Origin: Bacteroidota bacterium
GTDB lineage: Bacteria > Bacteroidota > Ignavibacteria > Kapaibacteriales > UBA2268
Assembly (NCBI GenBank): GCA_029974985.1
Contig: JARKQC010000097.1
Span: forward strand, 1-64,000
Length of the DNA stretch: 64,000 bases
Direction: 5' to 3'
Positions 8,527 to 17,660 of the stretch are shown piece by piece (within the stretch, counting starts at the first letter, position 1; the number at the start of each line of letters is the position of its first letter). The notes beneath the pieces are model-generated. The model was not told the origin of the DNA and made no database searches. It saw nothing but the letters and a program-made list of their open reading frames with translations. The position numbers and the translations under genes were made by a program.

Positions 8527-9306
8527 GTGATAAAAGAAATATATACAGCGGCACTTGGAATGCAAAGTCAGATAACGCGGCTCGAAGTAATATCTAATAA
8601 TATTGCAAATAGCTCGACTGCTGGATATAAAAGAGCTTCGGTTTTTGAAAGGAATCTAATTGAAGTTCAGAATAATTTTAATTTTATCCCTACTGATGTA
8701 GAGCAGAAAGACCCACCAACTGGTTCGTATTTTGATTTTTCTAATGGAGCGGCAGAAAATACAAATAATCCGCTCGACCTTTTAATTTCTGGAAATGGAT
8801 TTTTTACTCTTATGGACGAAGATGGAAATTATTTCCTAACACGAGCAGGGAATTTTCAGATATCAGATGACGGGTATATCGTTTCAATGGATGATAAAAA
8901 ACTAATTGGTTCAGATGGTCCAATTAGTTTAAATAAGGATATTTTTGCCCGTCAATCTATATCTGGAGATACTATAAATAATACTATAAGCGTTGCCCCA
9001 ACGGGTGAAATTTTTGTCAATAATAATGAAATAGCAAAATTGTCAATTGTAATTCCAGAAAATTTTGATGCCCTCGAACGAGCTTCCAATTCACAATTCA
9101 CTATTGATGAGGAAACCACGTTAATTCAGATAAACGGAGATAAGTTGAATATTCGCCAAGGATGGCTTGAGGGGTCGAATGTTAATATCATAAATGAAAT
9201 GGTTCAGATGATTGAGCTACAAAGAATGTACGATGCAGGAAGCAAGGTAATTCAAACAAATGATGGTACTTTAGAAAAATCTATAAATATGGGTAGATTT
9301 TTCTAA
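8527..9306 (+). CDS. flgF: Flagellar basal-body rod protein FlgF
   Basis: A proximal-side component of the flagellar rod. The N-terminus carries the rod-protein signature (LEVISNNIANSSTAGYKR, residues about 19-36) and the C-terminus the paired helix EMVQMIELQRMYDAGSKVIQ that packs against it. At 259 residues it is the length of FlgF, and it precedes a second rod protein of FlgG type, the standard flgF-flgG order. The start is GTG at 8527, preceded by AAAGG. It is the first gene of the flagellar operon, with a candidate sigma-54 site just upstream. FlgF and FlgG are paralogues; order and length decide the names. Confidence 0.88.
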   Translation: MIKEIYTAALGMQSQITRLEVISNNIANSSTAGYKRASVFERNLIEVQNNFNFIPTDVEQKDPPTGSYFDFSNGAAENTNNPLDLLISGNGFFTLMDEDGNYFLTRAGNFQISDDGYIVSMDDKKLIGSDGPISLNKDIFARQSISGDTINNTISVAPTGEIFVNNNEIAKLSIVIPENFDALERASNSQFTIDEETTLIQINGDKLNIRQGWLEGSNVNIINEMVQMIELQRMYDAGSKVIQTNDGTLEKSINMGRFF

Positions 9307-9346
9307 ATAATATTTTGCAAAATATTCAAATTTAATGGATTAAAAT

Positions 9347-10135
9347 ATGGATAAAACATTACGGACAGCGGCAACGGGATTATCTGCACAACAAAAATTT
9401 GTTGAAATAATCTCTAATAATTTATCTAATGTAAATACAACAGGTTTTAAAAAAATTCGACCAGAATTTCAAGATTTACTTTATGAAACATTAAAACCTT
9501 CTGGAAACACTACAAGGTCTGGAGTAGAACCTTTAAATGATGTACAAATTGGTTCGGGTACAGAGCTTGTTGCAACAAAAAAATTATTTATGCAAGGGGA
9601 TTTGAAGGGCACGGATAATCCTTTAGATTTAGCAATAAATGGTGATGGTTTTTTTATTTTAAGAAAAACTGATAATTCTTTTGTTTTTACAAGAGACGGT
9701 ACTTTTCAATTAAATAGAAATGGGCAAATAGTAACTCCACAAGGATATTTACTCGACCCTGGTATCAGTATTCCAGATGATGTAGTTCAAATTAATATTT
9801 CAAGAGACGGGCTAATTACAACTTTATCACAAGGAAGTACTGATGAGCAAGTTGTTGGTCAGTTAAATTTAGCTCGTTTTATTAATCCCGCTGGTCTTAA
9901 ATCTATTGGAAATAATCTATATGAGGAAACACCTGCTTCGGGCAATGCATTATTTGAAATACCTGGCAATAATAATACAGGTGAAATCCTTCAAGCACAA
10001 CTTGAATCATCAAATGTTGATATAGTAGAAGAAATGGTAAATATGATTAATGCACAACGCGCTTACGAATTAAATTCTAAATCTGTAAGAACAGCTGATG
10101 ATATTTTACAAACAGCAGTGAATCTTAAGCGATAA
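9347..10135 (+). CDS. flgG: Flagellar distal rod protein FlgG
   Basis: FlgG builds the distal rod that passes through the P and L rings. At 262 residues it has the canonical FlgG length. The N-terminal rod signature is SNNLSNVNTTGFKKIRPEFQDLLYE, including the extended LYE segment that is specific to FlgG. The middle holds the LKGTDNPLDLAINGDGFF block, and the C-terminus is ESSNVDIVEEMVNMINAQRAYELNSK, followed by a second helix. Its stop overlaps the flgA start (TAATG). Confidence 0.96.
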   Translation: MDKTLRTAATGLSAQQKFVEIISNNLSNVNTTGFKKIRPEFQDLLYETLKPSGNTTRSGVEPLNDVQIGSGTELVATKKLFMQGDLKGTDNPLDLAINGDGFFILRKTDNSFVFTRDGTFQLNRNGQIVTPQGYLLDPGISIPDDVVQINISRDGLITTLSQGSTDEQVVGQLNLARFINPAGLKSIGNNLYEETPASGNALFEIPGNNNTGEILQAQLESSNVDIVEEMVNMINAQRAYELNSKSVRTADDILQTAVNLKR

Positions 10136-10872
10136 TGAGTAGAAATATTAATATATCGAATTTAAAATTTAGTAAACTTTTAATAATTTTACTAACTATA
10201 TTTATTTTTTCAAATAATATATTATTTGCAAAATCTACTTTTTCATCAGAACGAATTAAAAGTTCAATAGAAAAATTGATTTTTGATAAGTCAAATGGCA
10301 AAGCCATCATTGAGTTTATTTCAGATCCAAGAACTTGTGAATTTTTTCAAGATGATGTTGACGCAGAAATATTTTTAGTTAATGAGTTAAATCCTGGATT
10401 TAATATTGTTGCATTGAAATTTAGTCATAATAATAAAATACTCAAATATTTAGAGATTAATTTGAGAGTTAAATTATTTAAAAAAGTTTGGGTTACATCT
10501 CGAAATATTAGTGCGAATACTATATTAAATGAAAATGATTTTATATTAAAAGAAAAACTTATTAATTCTAATTTAGAAATTGCCGATATAAATGATATGA
10601 TTGGCAAACAAATAAGCCGTTTCGTTGCGAAAGATGAATTTGTTAGCAAAGATATGTTATTAGGCGAATTACTAATAAAAAGAAATGAAAAAGTTACTCT
10701 AATTGTTGAAACGGGTGCGATAAGAGTTCGCTGCAATGGTACTGCTATTCAAGACGGCTCTGCAGGACAAATTATTAGAGTAAAAAGAGATGGTTCTGCA
10801 ACTGTGCTTACAGGTAAAGTTTCATCAACGGGTGAAGTTATTATTTATTCAAATAATATATCTTTAAATTAG
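10135..10872 (+). CDS. flgA: Flagellar P-ring assembly chaperone FlgA
   Basis: FlgA is a periplasmic chaperone for P-ring polymerisation. Residues about 10-33 form a signal peptide ending in LFAKS. The C-terminal half carries the SAF domain (VTSRNISANTILNENDF) and the conserved end (VETGAIRVRCNGTAIQDGSAGQIIRVK). At 245 residues it has normal length. It starts on the last base of the flgG stop codon and is followed 8 bases later by flgH, the usual flgG-A-H-I arrangement of this group. Confidence 0.9.
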   Translation: MSRNINISNLKFSKLLIILLTIFIFSNNILFAKSTFSSERIKSSIEKLIFDKSNGKAIIEFISDPRTCEFFQDDVDAEIFLVNELNPGFNIVALKFSHNNKILKYLEINLRVKLFKKVWVTSRNISANTILNENDFILKEKLINSNLEIADINDMIGKQISRFVAKDEFVSKDMLLGELLIKRNEKVTLIVETGAIRVRCNGTAIQDGSAGQIIRVKRDGSATVLTGKVSSTGEVIIYSNNISLN

Positions 10873-10880
10873 GTGAAAAT

Positions 10881-11453
10881 ATGAGATTAACTATAAATAT
10901 TGCGTTATTTTATTTATTTTTTGTAACATTTTCTTATTCTCAATTTATTCAGAATAATTCTCGTTCATTATTTTCTGATGTTAGAGCATTTAAAGCGGGT
11001 GACGCAATTACTGTTCTAATAATGGAGGATACAAAGGCTGATAATTCTGCAAATACTGTATCAGGTCGTTCGAGTTCTATAAACGGTGGAGTTGATTTTG
11101 GAGCGGGAAGTTCTGGCTTTAAAGCTGATGGCACTTTAAAAAGCGGCACAAATCATCAAGGACGCGGGAATACAAATCGTAGCGAATCAATTCGTTCGAG
11201 GCTAAGCGTTAAGGTTATGGACGTAGTTGATAATGGAAATTTACAAATCGAAGGTAAGCGTACAACAAAAATAAATGGTGAAACACAAACAATTGTAATA
11301 AAAGGAATTGTAAGGCCTGTTGATATTCGTCCAGATAATTCTATTTATTCGTATTCAATACTCGATTTATCTTTATTTATAGAAGGTGATGGTTCAGTTT
11401 CAGAAATTCAAGAGCCCGGTTTAATCACAAAATTTTTGAGAATATTATTTTAA
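10881..11453 (+). CDS. flgH: Flagellar L-ring protein FlgH
   Basis: FlgH forms the outer-membrane L ring. The conserved blocks are present: SLFSDVRAFKAGDAITVLI near residue 30, a Gly/Ser-rich middle, SIRSRLSVKVMDVVDNGNLQIEGKR, and IKGIVRPVDI. At 190 residues it is somewhat short. Most FlgH proteins are lipoproteins with a lipobox Cys, but here the signal peptide ends FSYSQF and the protein contains no Cys at all, so it must be processed by signal peptidase I. It has a good ribosome site (AGGTGA) and ends on the A of the flgI ATG. Confidence 0.93.
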   Translation: MRLTINIALFYLFFVTFSYSQFIQNNSRSLFSDVRAFKAGDAITVLIMEDTKADNSANTVSGRSSSINGGVDFGAGSSGFKADGTLKSGTNHQGRGNTNRSESIRSRLSVKVMDVVDNGNLQIEGKRTTKINGETQTIVIKGIVRPVDIRPDNSIYSYSILDLSLFIEGDGSVSEIQEPGLITKFLRILF

Positions 11454-12562
11454 TGAAAAGAAATTTTTATATATGGCTTATAATATTAGTAATATTTTGC
11501 AATATAAGTAATTTATATTCTGCAAGGATTAAAGATATTGCTTTTATTGAAGGTGTATCCGGGGTTCAGGTTATTGGATATGGATTGGTTACTGGTCTAA
11601 ATCAAACGGGTGATAATCAGCAGACAACTTTTACTGTTCAGTCAGTTTCAAATATGTTAAAAAGATTTGGATTAACCGTTCCAGAAAGAAATCCAAGAGT
11701 AAGAAATGTCGCGGCTGTTATGGTAACAGCTACAATTCCAAGTTTTATGAAAAAAGGCTCGAAAGTTGATATCGTGGTTTCCTCGATGGGCGATGCTAAT
11801 TCACTTCAAGGTGGAGTTCTATTAATGACTCCTATGTCCACAAGTGATGGTTCAATTGTTGGTCTGGCACAAGGTCCTTTATCCGTTGGTGGTTATGATT
11901 ATAACTCATTGGGTTCGAGTGTTTCGAAAAACGTATCAACAACAGGTCGCGTTCCGAATGGGTTAATCCTTGATACTGAGATTAAAACTGAATTTATTCA
12001 AAATAATCAAATTAGAATTATATTACGAGATCCAGATTTTACTACTTCATCAAGAGTCGCTGATGCAGTAAATTCATTATCAGGTATGAATAACTCTGCA
12101 ACTACTCTTGATGGTGCTACAATTAGCGTTCAAATGCCACAAAATCAAACTCCTCAACAATTAATGCAGATGATTTCGCAAATTGAGTCATTAAATATTA
12201 TTAGCGACCCAATTGCAAGAGTAGTAATTAACGAGAGAACTGGTACAGTTGTTGTAGGTAGTAATGTTCAGTTATTGCCTACAGTAGTTGCTCACGGCGG
12301 ATTGGAAATTTCCATACAACAAGATGTAATCGTGCCTCAGCAAGCACCATTTACAACACAAATTCAACCTAATGCAAGGTTTTCGAGAATAAATACTCGT
12401 GAAGATATACGCGAGGCTACTCCTTTAAATGTTCAAGGTGCCACTGTACAGGATTTAGCAAATGCACTGAATTTATTAAAAGTTAGTCCAAGAGATTTAA
12501 TAGCTATTTTTCAGGCACTTAAAGAATCTGGTGCTTTACAAGGTGAGTTAATTTTACAATAA
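11453..12562 (+). CDS. flgI: Flagellar P-ring protein FlgI
   Basis: FlgI forms the periplasmic P ring around the rod. A signal peptide (about residues 1-23) is followed by ARIKDIAFIEGVSGVQVIGYGLVTGLNQTGD, the family N-terminus, and the protein ends TVQDLANALNLLKVSPRDLIAIFQALKESGAL, its conserved C-terminus. The 369-residue length is standard. It overlaps flgH and flgJ by one base each (TAATG), indicating tight translational coupling. Confidence 0.97.
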   Translation: MKRNFYIWLIILVIFCNISNLYSARIKDIAFIEGVSGVQVIGYGLVTGLNQTGDNQQTTFTVQSVSNMLKRFGLTVPERNPRVRNVAAVMVTATIPSFMKKGSKVDIVVSSMGDANSLQGGVLLMTPMSTSDGSIVGLAQGPLSVGGYDYNSLGSSVSKNVSTTGRVPNGLILDTEIKTEFIQNNQIRIILRDPDFTTSSRVADAVNSLSGMNNSATTLDGATISVQMPQNQTPQQLMQMISQIESLNIISDPIARVVINERTGTVVVGSNVQLLPTVVAHGGLEISIQQDVIVPQQAPFTTQIQPNARFSRINTREDIREATPLNVQGATVQDLANALNLLKVSPRDLIAIFQALKESGALQGELILQ

Positions 12563-13476
12563 TGAACGAATTACGAAATCATATTGATATGAATAGCTTT
12601 CTTGGTTCAAAAACTGAGGAATTAAATCGTAATGCTGTTAAGAAAAATTTAGAATCAAAATTATCAGAGCAAGAAAAAAGTAAATTTGCAAAAGTATCAC
12701 GTGGTTTCGAAGCAATATTCTTAAATATGCTTATAAAAGAAATGAAATCATCATTAAATAAAAATGATGATGAAGAATTTGCTGGTTCACTTGTTGAATA
12801 TACCGATATGCTTTTTGCTGAGCATATATCAAATCAAGGTACGGGAGTTGGTATCGCAGAAAAAGTATATAAATTTCTTACTGGTGAAGAGCTCGAAGCT
12901 AATAAAATAATTCAGCCCGCTCAGTCAGCGCAGTCCGTTCAAAAAAATGTTAAAGATAAAAAAAACACGAATAATCCAACGGCAAATATTTCTCATATAA
13001 CTAATAAAAATACTGAAAATATTTCGATTAATGGGAATTTTTTAGATAAAGTAAAGAATCGTATTGATATATATGAAAACATAATTACAAATGCTTCAAA
13101 AAAATTCAATATCCCTAAGGAATTAATAAAAGCTGTTATAACAGCCGAATCAGCTGGACATATTAATGCTAAATCCAAAGTTGGCGCTAAGGGGTTAATG
13201 CAATTAATGGACGGCACTGCACGCGATTTAGGCGTTACAAATTCTTATGACCCTGAGCAAAATATATTTGGCGGTACTTATTATTTACGAAAAATGATTG
13301 ATAAATTTGAAAAACTTGATTTAGCTATTGCCGCTTATAACGCTGGACCGGGGAATGTTGAAAAATACGGTGGTATCCCTCCTTTTAACGAAACAAGAAG
13401 TTATGTAAAAAAAGTCAATAAATATTTAGATATTTTCCAAAAGGAAATAAATAGTAATGCAGGAATTAAATTATGA
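12562..13476 (+). CDS. flgJ: FlgJ-type rod-cap protein fused to GH23 lytic transglycosylase
   Basis: Residues about 38-105 are the FlgJ rod-binding domain (SRGFEAIFLNMLIKEM, then FAEHISNQGTGVGIAEKVY). A polar linker (about 110-165) joins a C-terminal SLT domain: catalytic Glu196 in ITAESAG, GAKGLMQLM, and IAAYNAGPGNVEKYGG. The protein should cap the growing rod and open the peptidoglycan for it. Classical enterobacterial FlgJ carries a GH73 glucosaminidase instead, so the muralytic half here is of a different family. There is no signal peptide, as expected for FlgJ, which is exported by the flagellar apparatus. It overlaps flgN by four bases. Confidence 0.93.
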   Translation: MNELRNHIDMNSFLGSKTEELNRNAVKKNLESKLSEQEKSKFAKVSRGFEAIFLNMLIKEMKSSLNKNDDEEFAGSLVEYTDMLFAEHISNQGTGVGIAEKVYKFLTGEELEANKIIQPAQSAQSVQKNVKDKKNTNNPTANISHITNKNTENISINGNFLDKVKNRIDIYENIITNASKKFNIPKELIKAVITAESAGHINAKSKVGAKGLMQLMDGTARDLGVTNSYDPEQNIFGGTYYLRKMIDKFEKLDLAIAAYNAGPGNVEKYGGIPPFNETRSYVKKVNKYLDIFQKEINSNAGIKL

Positions 13477-13910
13477 TTGACAAACTAATGATTTATCTTA
13501 GATATGAAGAACAAATTCTTCAAGAAGTTGTAAATTTAGCTAAGGAACAACAAAGAGCTTTAATTACTATGAATTTTAGCCAATTGAACGATATTAGCCA
13601 AAAACAAGAAGAATCATTAATCAATTTAAAAAAAGTTGAAGAAGCAAGAATAAATTTTTTAGCTGAATGGCTCAAAATTACAAAAACATCAGCTTCAAAA
13701 ATGACTATGTCACAATTAATAAATTTTTCTGATAAAAATAACTTTAGAGTATTGTCATTAATGCAGGAATCAATGAATTCATTAAGCGAACAATTACAAA
13801 ATTTGAATTTATCAAATAGAGTATTATCAAATAGAGCTAAAAATTCAGTTGGAGAATTAATAGATATTTTAACTAATGGCACAAATAATGCTTGTAATGT
13901 AAGAGTATAA
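13473..13910 (+). CDS. flgN: Flagellar export chaperone FlgN
   Basis: A 145-residue all-helical protein. The N-terminal LRYEEQILQEVVNLAKEQQRALI and the central long helices match FlgN, the cytoplasmic chaperone that delivers the hook-filament junction proteins FlgK and FlgL to the export apparatus. The client genes follow after one intervening gene. It starts by an ATGA overlap with flgJ. The family is poorly conserved, so the call rests on length, helical pattern and position. Confidence 0.8.
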   Translation: MIDKLMIYLRYEEQILQEVVNLAKEQQRALITMNFSQLNDISQKQEESLINLKKVEEARINFLAEWLKITKTSASKMTMSQLINFSDKNNFRVLSLMQESMNSLSEQLQNLNLSNRVLSNRAKNSVGELIDILTNGTNNACNVRV

Positions 13911-13942
13911 TATTTATAAAAATAATAAATTTAGAAACAAAA

Positions 13943-14290
13943 ATGAGTATAATACGTTCAGTAACTGACTCTGCTTTAATGCAAGCAAATGAAGTGAAGT
14001 TTCAAATAAGTGAAATTGCTTATGCTTTGCCTCATAATGAACAATTTCAAGTAAGAAAAAGAATGCTTGAATTGATTAATAATTTAGATGGGCAAATTAT
14101 TGACGCTTTTGCTTTATCAAATAAAATTGATAGAGTTAGAAAGTTTGTAAATATAGTCGGCAAATTAATGGAATGTAAAGATTATCTTGAATATGTTCAA
14201 AAATCATCCAATATAATAATTGGAAATACTTTTTCAAAAATTGATGAATTATCAAATTTATTATTAATTAATAGTGGTACACTTAATTAA
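13943..14290 (+). CDS. Unknown helical protein in flagellar operon, 115 aa
   Basis: Small, probably all-helical, soluble protein without signal peptide or membrane segment. It sits between flgN and flgK with 32 and 11 bases of spacing, in the same direction, so it is very likely co-transcribed. I do not recognise a family. Size and position would fit a second export chaperone or assembly factor for FlgK/FlgL, but this is inference from context only. Its start, ATGAGTATAATACG, is the first ATG of the frame. Confidence 0.75.
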   Translation: MSIIRSVTDSALMQANEVKFQISEIAYALPHNEQFQVRKRMLELINNLDGQIIDAFALSNKIDRVRKFVNIVGKLMECKDYLEYVQKSSNIIIGNTFSKIDELSNLLLINSGTLN

Positions 14291-14301
14291 AGTTTTTCAA
14301 T

Positions 14302-15768
14302 ATGGCTGGATTTAGTTCGCTCGAAATAGGAAAAAAAGCACTTTTAGCCCAAAAATTTGGATTAGATATTACATCGAATAATATTGCAAATGTCAACACA
14401 CCCGGCTATTCTCGTAGAGTTGCAATATTAAGTGAGGATAATTCAATCCGAAAGAATGGTTTTTTTATGGGTAATAGTGTTGTCGTACAAAAAATTCAAT
14501 CTTTCAGAAATGAATATTATGACCGAGAAATACGCACTAATGAGTCGAAAAGAGCGGCTTATGATGTGGACTCACAATTTCTAAAAAGAGTTGAAATTCT
14601 ACTTGGAGAACCAAATGGTGATACTATTGATAATAATATTAGTGAATTTTTTAAAACTTTCGAACAAGCCTCTAATAATCCCGAAAATATTGGTTTAAGA
14701 ACAAATATACTCCAAAAAGCAAAAGAACTTACTGATAGATTTAATAATACTGCTGTTTCTTTACAAAATTTACGTGCTGAAACTATAATAGGAATTAAAT
14801 CAGATGTTGATTCAATTAATGGTCTTTTAAATGATATTGTTGATTTAAACAAAATGATTACAAACAATGTCAATAAAAATGATGAGACATCTCAAAAATT
14901 TAATGATGAAATCGAAAATAAGATTCAAGAATTATCAAAATATATTGATATAAAAGTTGCAAAGAATGAGGACAGTTCTGTAAATATTTTTGTGAATGGA
15001 ATTAATTTAGTTACAGGTATTTATCATACAGATATTAAATATAAAATTGAAAGCGACCCCTCAACAAACGAAATTACTGCAAATTTGTATAAATTTGATA
15101 GCGAAACTGGAGTGGAAACTAAATTAGAAACTCAATCTGGTTCTGTTTTTTCATATTTAAAATTACATAATGAAGTTTTCGACCCAATTGATAATAGCAG
15201 TAATTTTTCAGTTTCCAAAGAGCTTAATTCATTTGTTAATACTTTTGCAACCAAAATAAATGATATGTTTGTTACTGGATTTGGATTAAATGATACTAAT
15301 CCACTAAATCCTCCGAATAGATATTTATTCATTCCTTATGACACAAGTCTAGTAAATCCCAATTCTCAAATTACTGCTTTTAATATAGGAGTTAATAATT
15401 TATTAGTTCAAAACCCACAAGATATACCACTTTCTGATAAAGCTAATGAACCGGGAAATACTGAGATAGCTCGAAAAATCTCTAATTTTGCTAATGATAA
15501 AACTTTTATGTCAAATCTTTCTCCATTAGAATATTACTCAAATTTTATATCAAGATTTGGCAATGCAACAAAAACTGCTATTGATGGCTTGTCTAATTCT
15601 AAACTAATTGACGAGCAACTAAATTCTCAAAGAGAATCTTTTATGGGAGTAAATCTTGATGAGGAAGCAGTTAATTTGATTAAATATCAAAAATCTTTCG
15701 AAGCCGCTTCGAGAATTATTACTATGACTAATGAGTTAATGGCAACTGTTATAAATCTTGGGAGATAG
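14302..15768 (+). CDS. flgK: Flagellar hook-associated protein 1, FlgK
   Basis: FlgK is the first hook-filament junction protein. The N-terminal rod/hook signature is ITSNNIANVNTPGYSRR (about 22-38), the middle holds the family's long helical region (FFKTFEQASNNPENIGLR), and the C-terminus VNLDEEAVNLIKYQKSFEAA plus RIITMTNELMATVINL is classic. At 488 residues it is typical. It lies 6 bases before flgL, its junction partner, and downstream of the FlgN chaperone. Confidence 0.96.
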   Translation: MAGFSSLEIGKKALLAQKFGLDITSNNIANVNTPGYSRRVAILSEDNSIRKNGFFMGNSVVVQKIQSFRNEYYDREIRTNESKRAAYDVDSQFLKRVEILLGEPNGDTIDNNISEFFKTFEQASNNPENIGLRTNILQKAKELTDRFNNTAVSLQNLRAETIIGIKSDVDSINGLLNDIVDLNKMITNNVNKNDETSQKFNDEIENKIQELSKYIDIKVAKNEDSSVNIFVNGINLVTGIYHTDIKYKIESDPSTNEITANLYKFDSETGVETKLETQSGSVFSYLKLHNEVFDPIDNSSNFSVSKELNSFVNTFATKINDMFVTGFGLNDTNPLNPPNRYLFIPYDTSLVNPNSQITAFNIGVNNLLVQNPQDIPLSDKANEPGNTEIARKISNFANDKTFMSNLSPLEYYSNFISRFGNATKTAIDGLSNSKLIDEQLNSQRESFMGVNLDEEAVNLIKYQKSFEAASRIITMTNELMATVINLGR

Positions 15769-15774
15769 CCAATA

Positions 15775-16803
15775 ATGAGAATTACAAATAAATCTGTTTA
15801 TATCAATTATTTAGGGCAACTCGAAAATATTCAAAATAATAAATTTAGAGAAGAAATAAGGCTAAATACGGGTAAGCAAATTAATAATATTGAAGAAGCT
15901 CCGAATAAATTAGCAGAAATTAAATTATTGCAGCATAAAATTACTAATAACGAAAATTATCTTACTAATTTACAAAATTCAATGTCTGAAATGCGTACAG
16001 CTATGGAAAGTATGGATAATGTTGCAAATACGCTAATAAATCTCAGACAATTAACTTTAGATTCTATCCAAGTCGTTAATTCATCTAATCCACAAACAAT
16101 AGCCGTACAAATCAAAGATTTACTTTCAGATATAGTATCACAAGCCAATATTGATTTTAATGGGAAGTCTCTTTTTTCTGGTACTGCTACAACTGAAAAA
16201 TCTGTTGAAATTGACCCATTGGGACCACTTGCACCATTTCAAGCATTATCAAAGAATAAGTTACCTTATGAAATTATTAATGTAGCGGCAACTCCTGCTA
16301 ATCCCTCGGGTTTAACTGTAATTTTTAAAGGAAATAACGAAAATAGAATAATAAATAAAGACCAAAATTCAAGTGAAATCATAAATCTAAAGTCAGATGA
16401 ATTATTTGGCATGGGTGGAACAGAGCCAGAATTATTCCAAGATATAATAAAAATTTATAATATTATAAAATATAAACCAGATGGATCATTACGAACAGAA
16501 ACAGATTTTTATACGCCTAGTGAAAGCGTACAAATAGAGACTTTGCAAAAATCTCTTTTAGAAAATCATCAAAAATTAATAAATTCTGTTGCAATGTTAG
16601 GCTCTAAATACAATCGTTTAGAGGCATTAAGCGATCAATTAATAAATGAAAATACAAGACTTAATGAAATAAAATCAATAAAATCCGATACTGATTATGC
16701 ACGTACCACTATTGATTTAAAATTAGAAGAAAATGCTCTTCAATATAGTTTACAAGTTGGAAGTAGAATAATGCAAAACTCATTATTTGATTTTCTCAGG
16801 TAA
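15775..16803 (+). CDS. flgL: Flagellar hook-associated protein 3, FlgL
   Basis: FlgL is the second hook-filament junction protein and a flagellin homologue. The N-terminal helix region includes LNTGKQINNIEEAPNKL and the central stretch SDIVSQANIDFNGKSLFSG, a flagellin-family block. The C-terminus (TTIDLKLEENALQYSLQVGSRIMQ, ending in FDFLR) is the conserved D0 helix. The length of 342 residues fits. It ends 19 bases before the motA start. Confidence 0.93.
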   Translation: MRITNKSVYINYLGQLENIQNNKFREEIRLNTGKQINNIEEAPNKLAEIKLLQHKITNNENYLTNLQNSMSEMRTAMESMDNVANTLINLRQLTLDSIQVVNSSNPQTIAVQIKDLLSDIVSQANIDFNGKSLFSGTATTEKSVEIDPLGPLAPFQALSKNKLPYEIINVAATPANPSGLTVIFKGNNENRIINKDQNSSEIINLKSDELFGMGGTEPELFQDIIKIYNIIKYKPDGSLRTETDFYTPSESVQIETLQKSLLENHQKLINSVAMLGSKYNRLEALSDQLINENTRLNEIKSIKSDTDYARTTIDLKLEENALQYSLQVGSRIMQNSLFDFLR

Positions 16804-16822
16804 AAACATTATTTTTACATTA

Positions 16823-17659
16823 ATGAAAAGTAGTACTTTATTTGGAATTATTTTAGGAACAGTAGCTATACTTGGTTCCTTTTTATTAGAAGGCGGAAAA
16901 ACCGAATATTTATTCTTAATTCCACCTATGGTGATAGTTATTGTAGGAACTCTTTCTGCGGGACTTGCTGGGCATTCTTTTAAAGTTGTAAAAAAGATTC
17001 CTTTTCTTATTAAACTAACTATTTCGCCCCCCGAATACGATGTAAAAGGTATAATTTCCCAAATCGTTACTTATTCTGCGATAGCACGACGCGAAGGATT
17101 GTTTGCTCTCGAAAAGCAACTTTCAAACGCCAAACACCCATATTTAAAAAAATTACTCGAAAATGTTATTGACGGAACTGAATCAGAATCATTAGAGCAA
17201 TTAATTGATAATGAAATTGCTTGCCTTACTGAAAGGCATCTTACATTTATCGGTTTTTTTAATAAATTAGGAGGTTACTCTCCAACAATGGGTATTATTG
17301 GTACTGTTATGGGATTAATTTCTACACTTGCTTCTGTTGGTTCTGACCCCTCGGTTTTAATTGCAAATATTGCGTCCGCATTTATTGCTACTCTTTGGGG
17401 TATATTTATGGCTAATATTGTTTGGTTACCAATTGCAGACAAATTAAGATTTTTACACGATGAAGAAATATCAGTCATAAACATTATAACTACGGGTGTA
17501 AAATCTATTCAACGCGGCGATATACCAATGATAATTCATAATAAATTAATTGCGGCATTACCATTAAATGAGCAAAAAGATGTAATTTTGCCCAAAATCT
17601 ATAAAGATGAAGCCCAAGAATTAATAAAAGATAGACTTATATTAGTTGAAAGCGATTAA
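16823..17659 (+). CDS. motA: Flagellar motor stator protein MotA
   Basis: MotA is the inner-membrane proton or sodium channel subunit of the motor. It has four membrane segments (about 1-20, 30-50, 145-170, 180-200) with a large cytoplasmic loop between the second and third. The signature GGYSPTMGIIGTVMGLISTL lies in segment 3, and FIATLWGIFMANIVWLPIADKL in segment 4. I chose ATG at 16823, which puts segment 1 at the N-terminus as in other MotA proteins. The longer frame from 16787 would begin inside flgL with an unlikely extension. No motB follows: the next gene is on the other strand, one base away. Confidence 0.9.
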   Translation: MKSSTLFGIILGTVAILGSFLLEGGKTEYLFLIPPMVIVIVGTLSAGLAGHSFKVVKKIPFLIKLTISPPEYDVKGIISQIVTYSAIARREGLFALEKQLSNAKHPYLKKLLENVIDGTESESLEQLIDNEIACLTERHLTFIGFFNKLGGYSPTMGIIGTVMGLISTLASVGSDPSVLIANIASAFIATLWGIFMANIVWLPIADKLRFLHDEEISVINIITTGVKSIQRGDIPMIIHNKLIAALPLNEQKDVILPKIYKDEAQELIKDRLILVESD

Positions 17660-17660
17660 T

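Noticed and set aside
8365..8565. 66-codon minus-strand frame before flgF
   Set aside because: Overlaps the flgF start and the candidate promoter; low complexity; no ribosome site.
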